DNA of 64,000 bases from Desulforapulum autotrophicum (GTDB taxonomy: Bacteria; Desulfobacterota; Desulfobacteria; Desulfobacterales; Desulfolunaceae): NCBI GenBank assembly GCA_020723285.1, contig DYJE01000007.1, positions 1-64,000 on the forward strand. The letters run 5' to 3'. Position numbers and translations under genes: made by a program. Each line of letters begins with the position of its first letter. Position 1 is the first letter of the stretch. The notes beneath the pieces are model-generated. The model was not told where the DNA came from, made no database searches, and saw only the letters and a list, made by a program, of their open reading frames with translations. Shown piece after piece: positions 16,098 to 24,721 of the stretch.

Positions 16098-16697
16098 ATG
16101 AAAAAATTAGTTCTTGCCGCAGCCGTCATGATGCTCGTACCCTTCAGTGCTTTCGCTCTGGACACCCTGGATGACGAAGCCCTTTCAAGCCTGACGGCTC
16201 AGGAAGGGGTGACCATCACTTTCGATAGTGTAAAGATTACCCAGCAAGCTTCTGATACGGCATGGTATGACAGTGACGGAGCAACTGGAACTACGCAAGC
16301 ATTGACCGATGTTGATGGCGACGGTGATGTTGATGCAAATGATACTATTGCATTCACTGCCGCCGGTGGCCGTGTTTACGTTGACCAGAGTGGTAGCACT
16401 GAAACGACTCTCACTGGAAGCTTGACTATCGATGTCGCGACAGCTCCTGTTGGTGGAATATCAGTTGGCGGAACAACGATCCCTGCAAATACATCTTTCG
16501 TTCGCATCGGACTTCCCAGTGTCAGTCAGGCAGCATCGGCGAAGTTAATGACGATTTCCATGGATGGCGATATGACGGGCCTTACCAACACGGCGAATTT
16601 TGCTGCGCCTGCTGCTGGTGTAGATGCTCTTGGGACCTTGATTCAAAATGGTGGTACGTCAACTGTAGCTGGTGCGGTTTATATCTACGCCCACTAA
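16098..16697 (+). CDS. Secreted FilA-like protein under a c-di-GMP-type riboswitch
   Basis: A 199-residue exported protein with a clean signal peptide ending PFSAFA and mature start LDTLDDEALSSLTAQEGVT. It contains TIPANTSFVRIGLP and ends VYIYAH, both shared with the protein at 23802. An acidic loop DVDGDGDVDANDT (about residues 73-85) looks like a calcium-binding EF-hand or dockerin-type loop that the paralogs lack. ATG at 16098 was chosen because GAGGAGG sits just before it. The leader carries a GEMM-I-like aptamer and a strong hairpin follows the gene, so it forms its own transcription unit. The likely site is the cell surface. Confidence 0.82.
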   Translation: MKKLVLAAAVMMLVPFSAFALDTLDDEALSSLTAQEGVTITFDSVKITQQASDTAWYDSDGATGTTQALTDVDGDGDVDANDTIAFTAAGGRVYVDQSGSTETTLTGSLTIDVATAPVGGISVGGTTIPANTSFVRIGLPSVSQAASAKLMTISMDGDMTGLTNTANFAAPAAGVDALGTLIQNGGTSTVAGAVYIYAH

Positions 16698-16732
16698 TTG
16701 ATGGTTCAGATGGTTTAATTTGAAGGATGCGA

Positions 16733-16764
16733 ATATAAGAAGAGGCGATCGCCTCTTCTTATAT
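16733..16764. terminator. Perfect 16-bp palindrome, bidirectional terminator candidate
   Basis: ATATAAGAAGAGGCGA and its exact complement meet with no spacer, 36 nt after the stop of the gene at 16098. The A/T-rich outer arms could serve as terminator tracts in either direction. Confidence 0.65.
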
Positions 16765-16905
16765 CCTCCACATTAAAATGACAGAAGGCAGAACAGCTCA
16801 TGACAACGGACTTAAAGTTTTACGTCTGTTTTAACGATAAACAATCGTGAGAGCGGATGTAGTTTTTTAAGCCCGTTTTTTAATCCAGTGACCCGGAAGT
16901 GAACC

Positions 16906-18246
16906 ATGAAAATTCGTGCAGCAGCGTTGGTTCTTTTAATATCAACCGTTTTCATCCCGCTTTCCTCTTTTGCCGTGGAGAGTCTCTCTGAAGACGAAAT
17001 GGGTCAAATTACCGCGCAGGACGGAGCCACCTTTGTCATCGAAGACTTCGATTTCTACATCACAAGCCCCGGAGCCACGTACCTGGACACCCACACCGAG
17101 GTGACAGGCAATGAAAACGGACGGGGCTCCATGACATTCCAGAACCTTGAAATCCATGACGGCATATCCGGAGCCGCCGTGTTTTCAACCAACATGGACT
17201 GGGATATTTTCAGCCAGACGCGCGGGGACGTGGATTACAATTTCGCCAAATTCAGCTTTTACAACACCACGACCGTGATGGATGTGGATGCGGGGAATAT
17301 CCGGCTCACACCCTTGAAGCTGACCTATGGTGCCAATCATGTGATATCCTCTTACCAGAATTACACCATCGATATCGGAGCCCTGGCCATCAGCGACATT
17401 TCCATCAACCAGATGACGGCTTACCTTGGTGCACTGTCAAACAACACCGGTGTTGCGGGTGAAATCGGGCTCAATATGAAAATCAGCAGCATGATTTTTG
17501 ATATCATGCGGCCCCAGGCCAGTGCCCTGACGGAACCTTTTGAGTTCTCCAACATGATGGTTTGCGGATCTTTCACAGGATCGGAGCCGGCATACGACAG
17601 CACCAAACCCCTTTCAGAAACATCGGTTCCCGGTCTCTGGTCTGAAGAACGGGCCGAGGAATACGCCGGCGGAGACGCCCAATACAAAGCGCAGCTGCTT
17701 GCGGCAAACCGCTGGAAACCGGACCCCGACTCGTGGGCTGCCCACGGTTTGTTCAGAATCGGTGATGTTGAAAACGGGAACCCCATGCGGATCAACATGA
17801 CGGTGGACAACAACTACTACATTCCCTTTCCTTACGATATCGTTTCCGGTGAACCGACCCAGGACAGCCGGGTCGAATGGTACGAGGCCGAATCAGGCGA
17901 GCTGTTCACGGCTGATCGGGGCTGGCGTGACGGCAAAGACAACTACCTCACCGACGGGACGCATTACAGGCCCATACGGAATCCAAGATTCGGAAAAGCG
18001 TACATGACAATGGACGCCCCGATTTCAGGGTCTTTGCGTCTCGGAAACGAGGGCGGCGATATCCTGATCGTCGACGGGATCAATCTTCAGATGCATGTGG
18101 AAGTTCCGGGTTACGGTTACGGAAACACCCCCAACTCCATCCCAAGACCGTATCCTGATCCCGATCTGCCTGCCCCAAGGTATGATACATACAACAATAT
18201 CAACGGGCTGAATTACAACAGTGCAGCGTGGTGGAACGGTCAATGA
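16906..18246 (+). CDS. Large secreted FilA-like protein
   Basis: A 446-residue exported protein. The signal peptide ends LSSFA and the mature N-terminus is VESLSEDEMGQITAQDGATF, a good match to the family motif. The long body is beta-rich and aromatic, with repeated 'F(Y)N...DI' type strands and a Pro/Tyr-rich tail (about 405-446) ending in WWNGQ. It has no IPANTSFVR core and so represents a different subfamily. A weak copy of the TetR-type half site (TAAACAAT) lies at 16838-16845. It is followed after 24 nt by the related gene at 18271, presumably cotranscribed. Confidence 0.75.
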   Translation: MKIRAAALVLLISTVFIPLSSFAVESLSEDEMGQITAQDGATFVIEDFDFYITSPGATYLDTHTEVTGNENGRGSMTFQNLEIHDGISGAAVFSTNMDWDIFSQTRGDVDYNFAKFSFYNTTTVMDVDAGNIRLTPLKLTYGANHVISSYQNYTIDIGALAISDISINQMTAYLGALSNNTGVAGEIGLNMKISSMIFDIMRPQASALTEPFEFSNMMVCGSFTGSEPAYDSTKPLSETSVPGLWSEERAEEYAGGDAQYKAQLLAANRWKPDPDSWAAHGLFRIGDVENGNPMRINMTVDNNYYIPFPYDIVSGEPTQDSRVEWYEAESGELFTADRGWRDGKDNYLTDGTHYRPIRNPRFGKAYMTMDAPISGSLRLGNEGGDILIVDGINLQMHVEVPGYGYGNTPNSIPRPYPDPDLPAPRYDTYNNINGLNYNSAAWWNGQ

Positions 18247-18270
18247 CAATCGACAGAACGTGGCGGAATA

Positions 18271-19350
18271 ATGATTAATTTAGGAATACCCATGGATAGA
18301 AAGTCCACCCGTTTGATATGCATTTTTGCGTTATGCTGCGTGTTGTGCCTGATTCGCATCGACACATCCTATTCTGAAATACAGATCATGAGCGATGATG
18401 AACTGGGAAAAACCGATGCTCAGTTTTCAAGGATCACGCTGGAATCGTTTTATCAGGAAAATGACACGGTCCGAATTTTTCTCGATATCCATCAGCAGCT
18501 CTATGGAAGCATCGACTCTGTCAAGGCGGGGTATTACTACCGATCGTCACAGGATATGCAGACCAACGTTCCTTATGTAGGCATGTCCGGTTTCGAGGGT
18601 TTTTACGATATTCAGAAATACAACAACGGTGCCAATTTCAATTTCATCAAAATCACATCGGACTTCAACACCATGGCACCTCAGGGCAGCGCCACATTCG
18701 AGCCCTGGGGAAATGGCGGTTTTAATGAAAGCGATCCCCAGGGCACGTTGACGGCCAACTGCAACAACTATGACTGGGATCTCTGGATCGACAACATGAA
18801 GTTCGGTGAAAGCCCGGACAAACCTGTCTATATGAACGGACAGATCATCCGGTTTGAATTTGACGGGAACCTGACCGACGGAACCGCGGACAATCTCAGA
18901 CGTATCATCATTGGAACAAATGACCAGCAGGGAAATATCTCCGCGAATTATCAGCGCTACACAGGCATATGCAACCCCATGCTTCTGGCGCACACAGCCG
19001 GAAGATCCCTGGGCGTCGGCGATCCCTATTCGTACACTCCAGGTACGATCCAGCTGATCCGCGACTCCTATCTCCAGTGTTTCGGCATCAACGTGTTCAA
19101 CGTGGAAGACCGCGACACCGGGTTCTGGATGGTTATCAACTTTACAGGAAACAATATCGGTTATGAACTGATTACAGGCTTTCCTGAAAACTCCATCGAT
19201 TTTTCATACACCGATGGGTTGAAAGATATCCCCCTCTGGGATCCGGACTGGGCTCCCGGTGTTGACCGAAACAACGTCAGTCTGAACGGACCGTTGACCG
19301 ATCCCTACGGTACGGCGACCCAGCTTCACTCCCATGAAAAAGGTCCTTGA
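18271..19350 (+). CDS. Secreted FilA-like protein related to its upstream neighbour
   Basis: Up to 359 residues, with ATG possible at 18271 or, behind AGGA, at 18292. The signal peptide (about residues 12-36) is cysteine-rich. The mature start reads EIQIMSDDELGKTDAQFSRI, a divergent family motif. The protein is Asn/Asp/Tyr-rich and beta-predicted, and shares with the preceding protein stretches about an N...DWDLW-type strand. It is followed by a strong terminator, so it closes a two-gene unit. Probably a second subunit of the same surface structure; this is inference from pairing and motif only. Confidence 0.7.
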   Translation: MINLGIPMDRKSTRLICIFALCCVLCLIRIDTSYSEIQIMSDDELGKTDAQFSRITLESFYQENDTVRIFLDIHQQLYGSIDSVKAGYYYRSSQDMQTNVPYVGMSGFEGFYDIQKYNNGANFNFIKITSDFNTMAPQGSATFEPWGNGGFNESDPQGTLTANCNNYDWDLWIDNMKFGESPDKPVYMNGQIIRFEFDGNLTDGTADNLRRIIIGTNDQQGNISANYQRYTGICNPMLLAHTAGRSLGVGDPYSYTPGTIQLIRDSYLQCFGINVFNVEDRDTGFWMVINFTGNNIGYELITGFPENSIDFSYTDGLKDIPLWDPDWAPGVDRNNVSLNGPLTDPYGTATQLHSHEKGP

Positions 19351-19378
19351 GGACAGCAATACCTTAGTGTACCATTAC

Positions 19379-19412
19379 AGCGCCACGTCGTGCTTCACGT
19401 GGCGCTTTTTTT
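19379..19412 (+). terminator. Rho-independent terminator
   Basis: AGCGCCACGT and ACGTGGCGCT pair over 10 bp with an 8-nt loop and are followed by a T run. It closes the 16906-19350 unit. Confidence 0.9.
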
Positions 19413-19433
19413 ATTGGGACTGAAAGAATCGTG

Positions 19434-21806
19434 ATGAACAAATCAACTCCTGCAATCTGTCTGATTATCGCGCTGCTGTGCATCGGCATTTATTTTCAGA
19501 CGTATCAAGCCTCCTTTATCAATTATGACGATCAGGACTATGTCACTGAAAACAATACCATCCGGAAGGGCCTGACCTTCCAGGGGATCGCGTGGGCGTT
19601 TTCGTTTAATGAAAACGACCTGACGTACTGGCATCCCCTGGCCTATATCGCACATATGGCGGATTGTCAGTTGTTTGGCGTCAAGGCTGGCTGGCATCAC
19701 CTGTCCAATGCGTTCCTGCACGCCCTGAACGCCATCCTTTTATATTTAACGCTTCTTTCCATGACCGGCTCGCGTTTCAGAAGTGCATTTGCAGCAGCCA
19801 TGTTTGCGGTGCATCCCGTGTGCGTTGATTCCGTGGCCTGGATTTCACAAAAGAAGACCCTCCTGGCCGCCTGCTTCTGGCTGCTGTCTGTTTTGACTTA
19901 CACCCGGTATGTCAGGCGGATGAGCCTGAAGCGTTATTTTGCCGTCTGTGTGTTTGTCGCGGCAGGTCTGATGACGAAACCAGTCCTTGTAACCCTTCCC
20001 ATTATTTTTCTTGTATTGGACTTCTGGCCCCTGAAGCGGATGAATATCGCCGGAACGAGCCACGGCGACATGGCAGGCACAGCTCAGAACATTTCCTTTT
20101 CCCGGCTTGTTCTTGAAAAAATCCCGTTCATGGTCTTTGTGATATTGTGGGGCATCACGCCGTTTCTTGCAGATCATGTCACGGCAAAAAATATTTCCCT
20201 TGACGTTGTGCCCTTGGGATTGCGTTTTAAAAACGCCGTTGTTTCATATTTCCAGTATCTTGGAAATTTTATTTACCCTGTGGATCTGGCTTTTTTGTAT
20301 CCATACCCCGATTCGGTAACGAACTGGGCTGCGCTGCTTTCGGTCTCTGGATTGGCCGTCATCCTGGTCGTTTTTTATAGGGCAAGACAGAAAAAACCCT
20401 ATCTGTTGTCCGGCTGGCTGGTGTTTTGCCTGACGCTCGTTCCGTTTCTCGGTTTTGTCCAGGGTGCGGTCTGGCCCGCATACGCGGATCGTTTCGCCTA
20501 TGTCCCCTTTATCGGGCTTTACGTCATATCTGCCTGGGGAATCGCGGATTTAACCGGACGATCGATTTTGCGTTATATCGCCGCATGTGTCATTGTTGTT
20601 CCGCTTTCGGTTCTGGCCTTTCAGCAGACCGGGGTCTGGAAAGACAATATCCGTCTTTACAGCCACGCGCTCAAGGTGACGAAAAACAATTATCTTGCCC
20701 ACAACAATCTTGGAATCGCCTATGATGAAAAAGGGCTGTATGCTGAGGCTCTTCAGCAGTACGAGCTGGCTCTTGCCATAAAACCAGGTTTCAGCAAAGC
20801 GCATCATAACATCGCGGTCACCATGCTTGAAAGACAGGATAGGGATAAAGCGGAAGCCCATTTCAAGCAATCCATTTTATCCAATCCGGACAACGCCGTG
20901 GCAAAATACAATCTGGGGAACATCGCCATGGCCGCTGGAAGGTCTGAAGAAGCCTTGGCTTATTTTCAGGGTGCTGTTTCCGATAGGCATGATTTTTCAG
21001 ATGCATACAACAACATGGGCGTTCTGTGGCTTCAGAAAGGGATGACAAGGGACGCATTCGAACAGTTCAGGCTGGCTCTGAAATACGGGCCGGACAATGT
21101 CCGGGCGTTGGCGAATATGGGAAACATGCTGTTCGACATGGGACGCCTGAACGATGCGGGGATGTGCTTTTCACGCGGACTGGTCCTTGAGCCCCGAAGC
21201 ATCGAACTTATGAACGATCTTGGCGTTTTATACGCAGCCCAGGGTCAGACAGACCGGGCTGAGGCACTTTTCCAAAAAGTTTTGGCAACAGAGCCAGGCA
21301 ACCTGACGGCAAAATCCAATCTGGCGCTCATGGTTCAGGAAAAGGGCATGCGGGCTCAGCGTCTGGCAAAAGCTGAAAAGGACTGGGCCGCTCATCCCGG
21401 TGATCCTGAAAAACAAAGTGTCTATGCCGGGTTGTGTGTGGATGCGGGGGATTTCACCACGGCGGAAAAACTCTATCTGGGGATTCTGGATAAAAAACCT
21501 GATTCCATTGGGACGTTAGAGTCCATAGCGGATATGTATTCGGAATCGAAACAGTTTACGAGAGCGGTTCTTTTTTATCAGCGTTTGGCTGACAACCATC
21601 CTGAAACCAGGGCGAAGACTTTCTTCAAGATCGCAGGGGTTTACGGTGTTCAGCAAAAGGCCCATGAGTCCGTTCAATGGCTTCAGGCCGCAGCGGATTC
21701 GGGATACCGTGACTGGGTGTTTTTGAGGGATGATCCACGTTTCGATCCCATTCGAAACACCGAACCGTTTCAGGAGTTCTATGCACTTGCCGCCGGGCAG
21801 AAATGA
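19434..21806 (+). CDS. PMT/TMTC-like membrane glycosyltransferase with TPR tail
   Basis: About 790 residues. The N-terminal 400 hold roughly ten transmembrane helices with the luminal acidic motif FINYDDQDYVT after the first helix, as in PMT/TMTC-type O-mannosyltransferases that use polyprenyl-phosphate sugars. The C-terminal half is a run of about nine TPR units (for example YNLGNIAMAAGRSEEALAYF). Proteins of this build are often listed only as TPR proteins; glycosyltransferase activity is inferred from the fold and the DD motif. It sits among the secreted FilA-like genes with a paralog in convergent orientation, so it may glycosylate the exported proteins. ATG at 19434 is preferred to GTG at 19431. 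Confidence 0.72.
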   Translation: MNKSTPAICLIIALLCIGIYFQTYQASFINYDDQDYVTENNTIRKGLTFQGIAWAFSFNENDLTYWHPLAYIAHMADCQLFGVKAGWHHLSNAFLHALNAILLYLTLLSMTGSRFRSAFAAAMFAVHPVCVDSVAWISQKKTLLAACFWLLSVLTYTRYVRRMSLKRYFAVCVFVAAGLMTKPVLVTLPIIFLVLDFWPLKRMNIAGTSHGDMAGTAQNISFSRLVLEKIPFMVFVILWGITPFLADHVTAKNISLDVVPLGLRFKNAVVSYFQYLGNFIYPVDLAFLYPYPDSVTNWAALLSVSGLAVILVVFYRARQKKPYLLSGWLVFCLTLVPFLGFVQGAVWPAYADRFAYVPFIGLYVISAWGIADLTGRSILRYIAACVIVVPLSVLAFQQTGVWKDNIRLYSHALKVTKNNYLAHNNLGIAYDEKGLYAEALQQYELALAIKPGFSKAHHNIAVTMLERQDRDKAEAHFKQSILSNPDNAVAKYNLGNIAMAAGRSEEALAYFQGAVSDRHDFSDAYNNMGVLWLQKGMTRDAFEQFRLALKYGPDNVRALANMGNMLFDMGRLNDAGMCFSRGLVLEPRSIELMNDLGVLYAAQGQTDRAEALFQKVLATEPGNLTAKSNLALMVQEKGMRAQRLAKAEKDWAAHPGDPEKQSVYAGLCVDAGDFTTAEKLYLGILDKKPDSIGTLESIADMYSESKQFTRAVLFYQRLADNHPETRAKTFFKIAGVYGVQQKAHESVQWLQAAADSGYRDWVFLRDDPRFDPIRNTEPFQEFYALAAGQK

Positions 21807-21807
21807 T

Positions 21808-23625
21808 TCAGCGGATCAGGTCGCAGCGTTTCAGGCCATCGGCCGCCAGAGGATGGCCGGGTGACAGTACAAGAGCCCGCTGGAAGAACTCCCGGGCTTT
21901 TATCTTGTCTTTTTTTACAAACAGGATTTCCGCATACAGAATGGTGCCATCGATGTGTGCGGGATAAGATGCAAGAAGTTCCGCCAGCTTGAGTTCCGCC
22001 GCTTCTTTCTGATCGGTTTCATAAAGAAGACGGGCGTGCTGAAAGCCAATCCGGTCTTTCCTTTTAACCCGTGTTATCGTTTCCTCACACAGCATCATGG
22101 CTTCACGGAGTTTATTCTGCTTTTTCAACACCGAGAGGGTCAGAAGGACGGGGGCGTCATTCTTGGAATCCAGATTTACCGCCCGGATCAGATGCACAAG
22201 GGCCTTTTCCAAGTCCCCTGTTTCATACAGGGCCAGTCCCATATTGTAATGGGCCTCTTTGTTATCCGGTTCATGCTTCAGGATGATTCCCAGATGGGAT
22301 TTCGCTTTTTCGGATTCTCCATTTTTGATCATATCCGCCGCCAGGTTGAGATGGGGGAGGGGATGGTAATCGATAATGGACAAGGCGTGTTGAAAAATTG
22401 TCCGGCTGTTTTGCCAGTGGGCAACCTGGCGGTGCAGAATCCATGCGTATCCGGCAAGACAGGTGAGAGCAATGAAGATCACGGCTCGGGATGCCCTGGG
22501 GCGTGTCCCCAGGGTTTCAAGTGAATATGCTGTCATGATGCACAGGCCTGTATAGGGAACATAGGCCCACCGGTCCGCCATGCTCGGCCACAGTGTGCCA
22601 AGAATCAGACCCGACGTAGGAAACAGCGTACCGAGAAACCACAGCCAGCCCACGATCAGATAAGGTTTTTTTTTGTATCGAAGGGCAAAAAAACGTGTGG
22701 CGGAGACGATGACAAGCAACGAGGAAATGCTGTGAACCAGCGGAACAGATTCGGGAAACGGGTAAAGGATCGAAAGATTTACAGGCACAGCGAAGTTTAT
22801 CACGTATTTCACATAGGCCACCAGGGCGTTTGCGAAACGGAGACTGTGGGGAATGACGGACGCTGGCGTTTCATTGGAAAGAAGGGTCGGTGAAAGAAAC
22901 GGTGTAACGAACCACAACGCGGTGATGATGAAAAAGGGGATTTTTTCCCTGAACAGTTTTATTGCGGCACTGTATCCCAAGGCATGGGAGACATCCAAAC
23001 GCCGAAGAGGCCAGATGTCGAGAAGTAAAAGGGCGCAAGGGAAGGTGACCATCATCGGTTTGGACAGTAATCCCAGAGTGAACAGGGATAATGTGAAAAG
23101 GTAACGAATAAGTTTGGGTTTCCGGGTGTAATAAAGGTATGCCAGCATTCCGGAAAACCAGAAAAAACCGGAAACCAGGGTTTTTCTTTCGGCAATCCAG
23201 GAAACTGCGTCGGCGTTCACCGGATGAAAGGCGAACAGGCTGGCGGCCATGGCGCTGGCCGGAAAGGAGCCTGTCATGAATCGGAGAGCCAGAAAAAGAA
23301 GGATCGCGTTGGCCAGGTGAATGATGACGCTGGTCATGTGGTGGCCGCCGGGGTCGAGGCCCCATATCTCGACGTCCAGCATATGGGCCAGCCAGGCCAC
23401 GGGCTGATAGTACATGCAGATATCTTCATGGATGCTGAAGGCCCATACGATGCTTTCCGGGTTGAGGCCGCTTTTCACGGCCATGTTGTCAGTGACGTAC
23501 ACCGGATCGTCAAAATTGATGAAGGCGAATGAAAAGGTTTGATGATAGATGTACAGCACAACAAGAGACAGGCCGATGATAAAAAAAAGATTTTTCTTAT
23601 TGTCGTTAAGCGAGGGTCTGAGCAT
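21808..23625 (-). CDS. Second PMT/TMTC-like glycosyltransferase with short TPR tail
   Basis: A 605-residue paralog of the protein at 19434, with the same N-terminal membrane domain. The motif FINFDDPVYVTDN follows the first helix, and WISQKKT-type and SKPMMVTFP-type loops are shared. About four TPR units follow instead of nine. The two genes converge and their stops are one base apart, so they probably arose by inverted duplication. As with its neighbour, a role in glycosylating surface proteins is inferred from context. It might instead work on an unrelated glycan. Confidence 0.72.
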   Translation of the reverse strand: MLRPSLNDNKKNLFFIIGLSLVVLYIYHQTFSFAFINFDDPVYVTDNMAVKSGLNPESIVWAFSIHEDICMYYQPVAWLAHMLDVEIWGLDPGGHHMTSVIIHLANAILLFLALRFMTGSFPASAMAASLFAFHPVNADAVSWIAERKTLVSGFFWFSGMLAYLYYTRKPKLIRYLFTLSLFTLGLLSKPMMVTFPCALLLLDIWPLRRLDVSHALGYSAAIKLFREKIPFFIITALWFVTPFLSPTLLSNETPASVIPHSLRFANALVAYVKYVINFAVPVNLSILYPFPESVPLVHSISSLLVIVSATRFFALRYKKKPYLIVGWLWFLGTLFPTSGLILGTLWPSMADRWAYVPYTGLCIMTAYSLETLGTRPRASRAVIFIALTCLAGYAWILHRQVAHWQNSRTIFQHALSIIDYHPLPHLNLAADMIKNGESEKAKSHLGIILKHEPDNKEAHYNMGLALYETGDLEKALVHLIRAVNLDSKNDAPVLLTLSVLKKQNKLREAMMLCEETITRVKRKDRIGFQHARLLYETDQKEAAELKLAELLASYPAHIDGTILYAEILFVKKDKIKAREFFQRALVLSPGHPLAADGLKRCDLIR

Positions 23626-23712
23626 GGACGGACCTTGAAAGTCTGATTGTCGGAAAAATGGATGGTTGCATGCTTATGCCCGGATTTCAAGGGGATTTTT
23701 AAATATTTTTTA

Positions 23713-23764
23713 TTGACCACGCGGACAATATTTGTTAACAATGTAATCAGATAAACAATGTTTA
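23713..23764 (+). promoter_or_regulatory. Promoter and perfect palindromic operator of the gene at 23802
   Basis: TTGACC (23713-23718), 17 bp, TAACAA (23736-23741), 10 bp, then the perfect palindrome TAAACAATGTTTA (23752-23764). The shared TTTGTTAACA tract at the -10 also occurs at the 13171-14145 promoter. Confidence 0.65.
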
Positions 23765-23801
23765 TGTCAATAATCTTTTAGTGTCAAAGCCAGGGTGTGG
23801 A

Positions 23802-24350
23802 ATGAAAAAAACAGCATTGACGTTGATTCTCGCATGCGCGGCCCTATGCATGCCTTTGAGTGCTTCAGCCATAGAGACTTTGAACGATGACGCCTTGTCC
23901 GCGGTTACGGCGAAATCGGGGGTCACCATTTTTCTTGAAGGTAAGCTCACCATGACCCAGGAGTTTACAAACATCGGTATCGGTGACGATGATGGAATTG
24001 GTGGTGGCACCAGCGGCGGCTGGCTGATCATGGACAGCGGCGGGGAAACGTCTTTCATGGAGGTTTCCATGAAGGATGCGAAAATTGAAATCGATGTGGC
24101 CACAACCGGCGTGGACGGATACAAACCCAGTCTCCACAGTGAAATTTTCATTCCCGCCAATACCTCGTTTGTCCGGTTCGGGTTGCCGGATAACGTGGCT
24201 GTCAACACCTTTCTGGCCAATGGCTACCATCTTTATCTGAACAATGAATATTCCACCGTGGGTGCAAGCTACATGGGTGAGCTGCGAATCAGTGACATGC
24301 AGTTCCAGATGAATGGAACGCCCACAACGCTTTATATCTACGGGCATTGA
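23802..24350 (+). CDS. Secreted FilA-like protein with YIYGH C-terminus
   Basis: A 182-residue exported protein. A signal peptide ending LSASA is followed by IETLNDDALSAVTAKSGVT. It shares IPANTSFVRFGLP and the end LYIYGH with the riboswitch-controlled protein at 16098, and IDVATT in the middle, so the two are close relatives. The ATG start follows AGGG and gives a clean signal peptide. Its own promoter carries the perfect TetR-type palindrome and a terminator follows, so it is a single-gene unit controlled by the regulator and not by c-di-GMP aptamers. Confidence 0.82.
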   Translation: MKKTALTLILACAALCMPLSASAIETLNDDALSAVTAKSGVTIFLEGKLTMTQEFTNIGIGDDDGIGGGTSGGWLIMDSGGETSFMEVSMKDAKIEIDVATTGVDGYKPSLHSEIFIPANTSFVRFGLPDNVAVNTFLANGYHLYLNNEYSTVGASYMGELRISDMQFQMNGTPTTLYIYGH

Positions 24351-24400
24351 CCGGAGGGGGCTGTTAAGCAGAACGGGCAAGACGTTAAAGACAAACAGTT

Positions 24401-24433
24401 AAAAAGGCCGGTGCCGATGCATCGGCCTTTTTT
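24401..24433 (+). terminator. Rho-independent terminator
   Basis: AAAAAGGCCG and CGGCCTTTTTT pair around a loop with a small inner stem, 50 nt after the stop of the FilA-like gene. Confidence 0.85.
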
Positions 24434-24460
24434 ATATGCTGATCGAACGTCTGGGCGGCG

Positions 24461-24664
24461 TCATTTTTTTTTATCATGTATTGTTTTCAGCCACTCTTCC
24501 TGCTCTTTCCGGTAATCTTCCTCACTTTTTCTGCCGCTCACGTTTTTTTCCTGCTCCAGGAAATCAGAGATTTTCATGGGTTTTCGTGAACTGCCCAAGG
24601 GTGTCAGCAGCCGAATAATTTTTTCCACAGTTACATTTCTTTCTTTTTCATCGGGGAGATTCAT
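24461..24664 (-). CDS. Small charged protein of unknown function
   Basis: A 67-residue, highly charged protein rich in Lys and Glu, ending TIHDKKK, with no hydrophobic segment. It is not recognised. There is no strong ribosome-binding site. It is kept as a candidate because it fills the space between flanking genes on the opposite strand and has a coherent helical, Lys/Glu-rich composition. Confidence 0.4.
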   Translation of the reverse strand: MNLPDEKERNVTVEKIIRLLTPLGSSRKPMKISDFLEQEKNVSGRKSEEDYRKEQEEWLKTIHDKKK

Positions 24665-24721
24665 GGTATTTTACTCTATTTAAAATATATTAATAAATTA
24701 CAGACATATACCACAAGGCCT

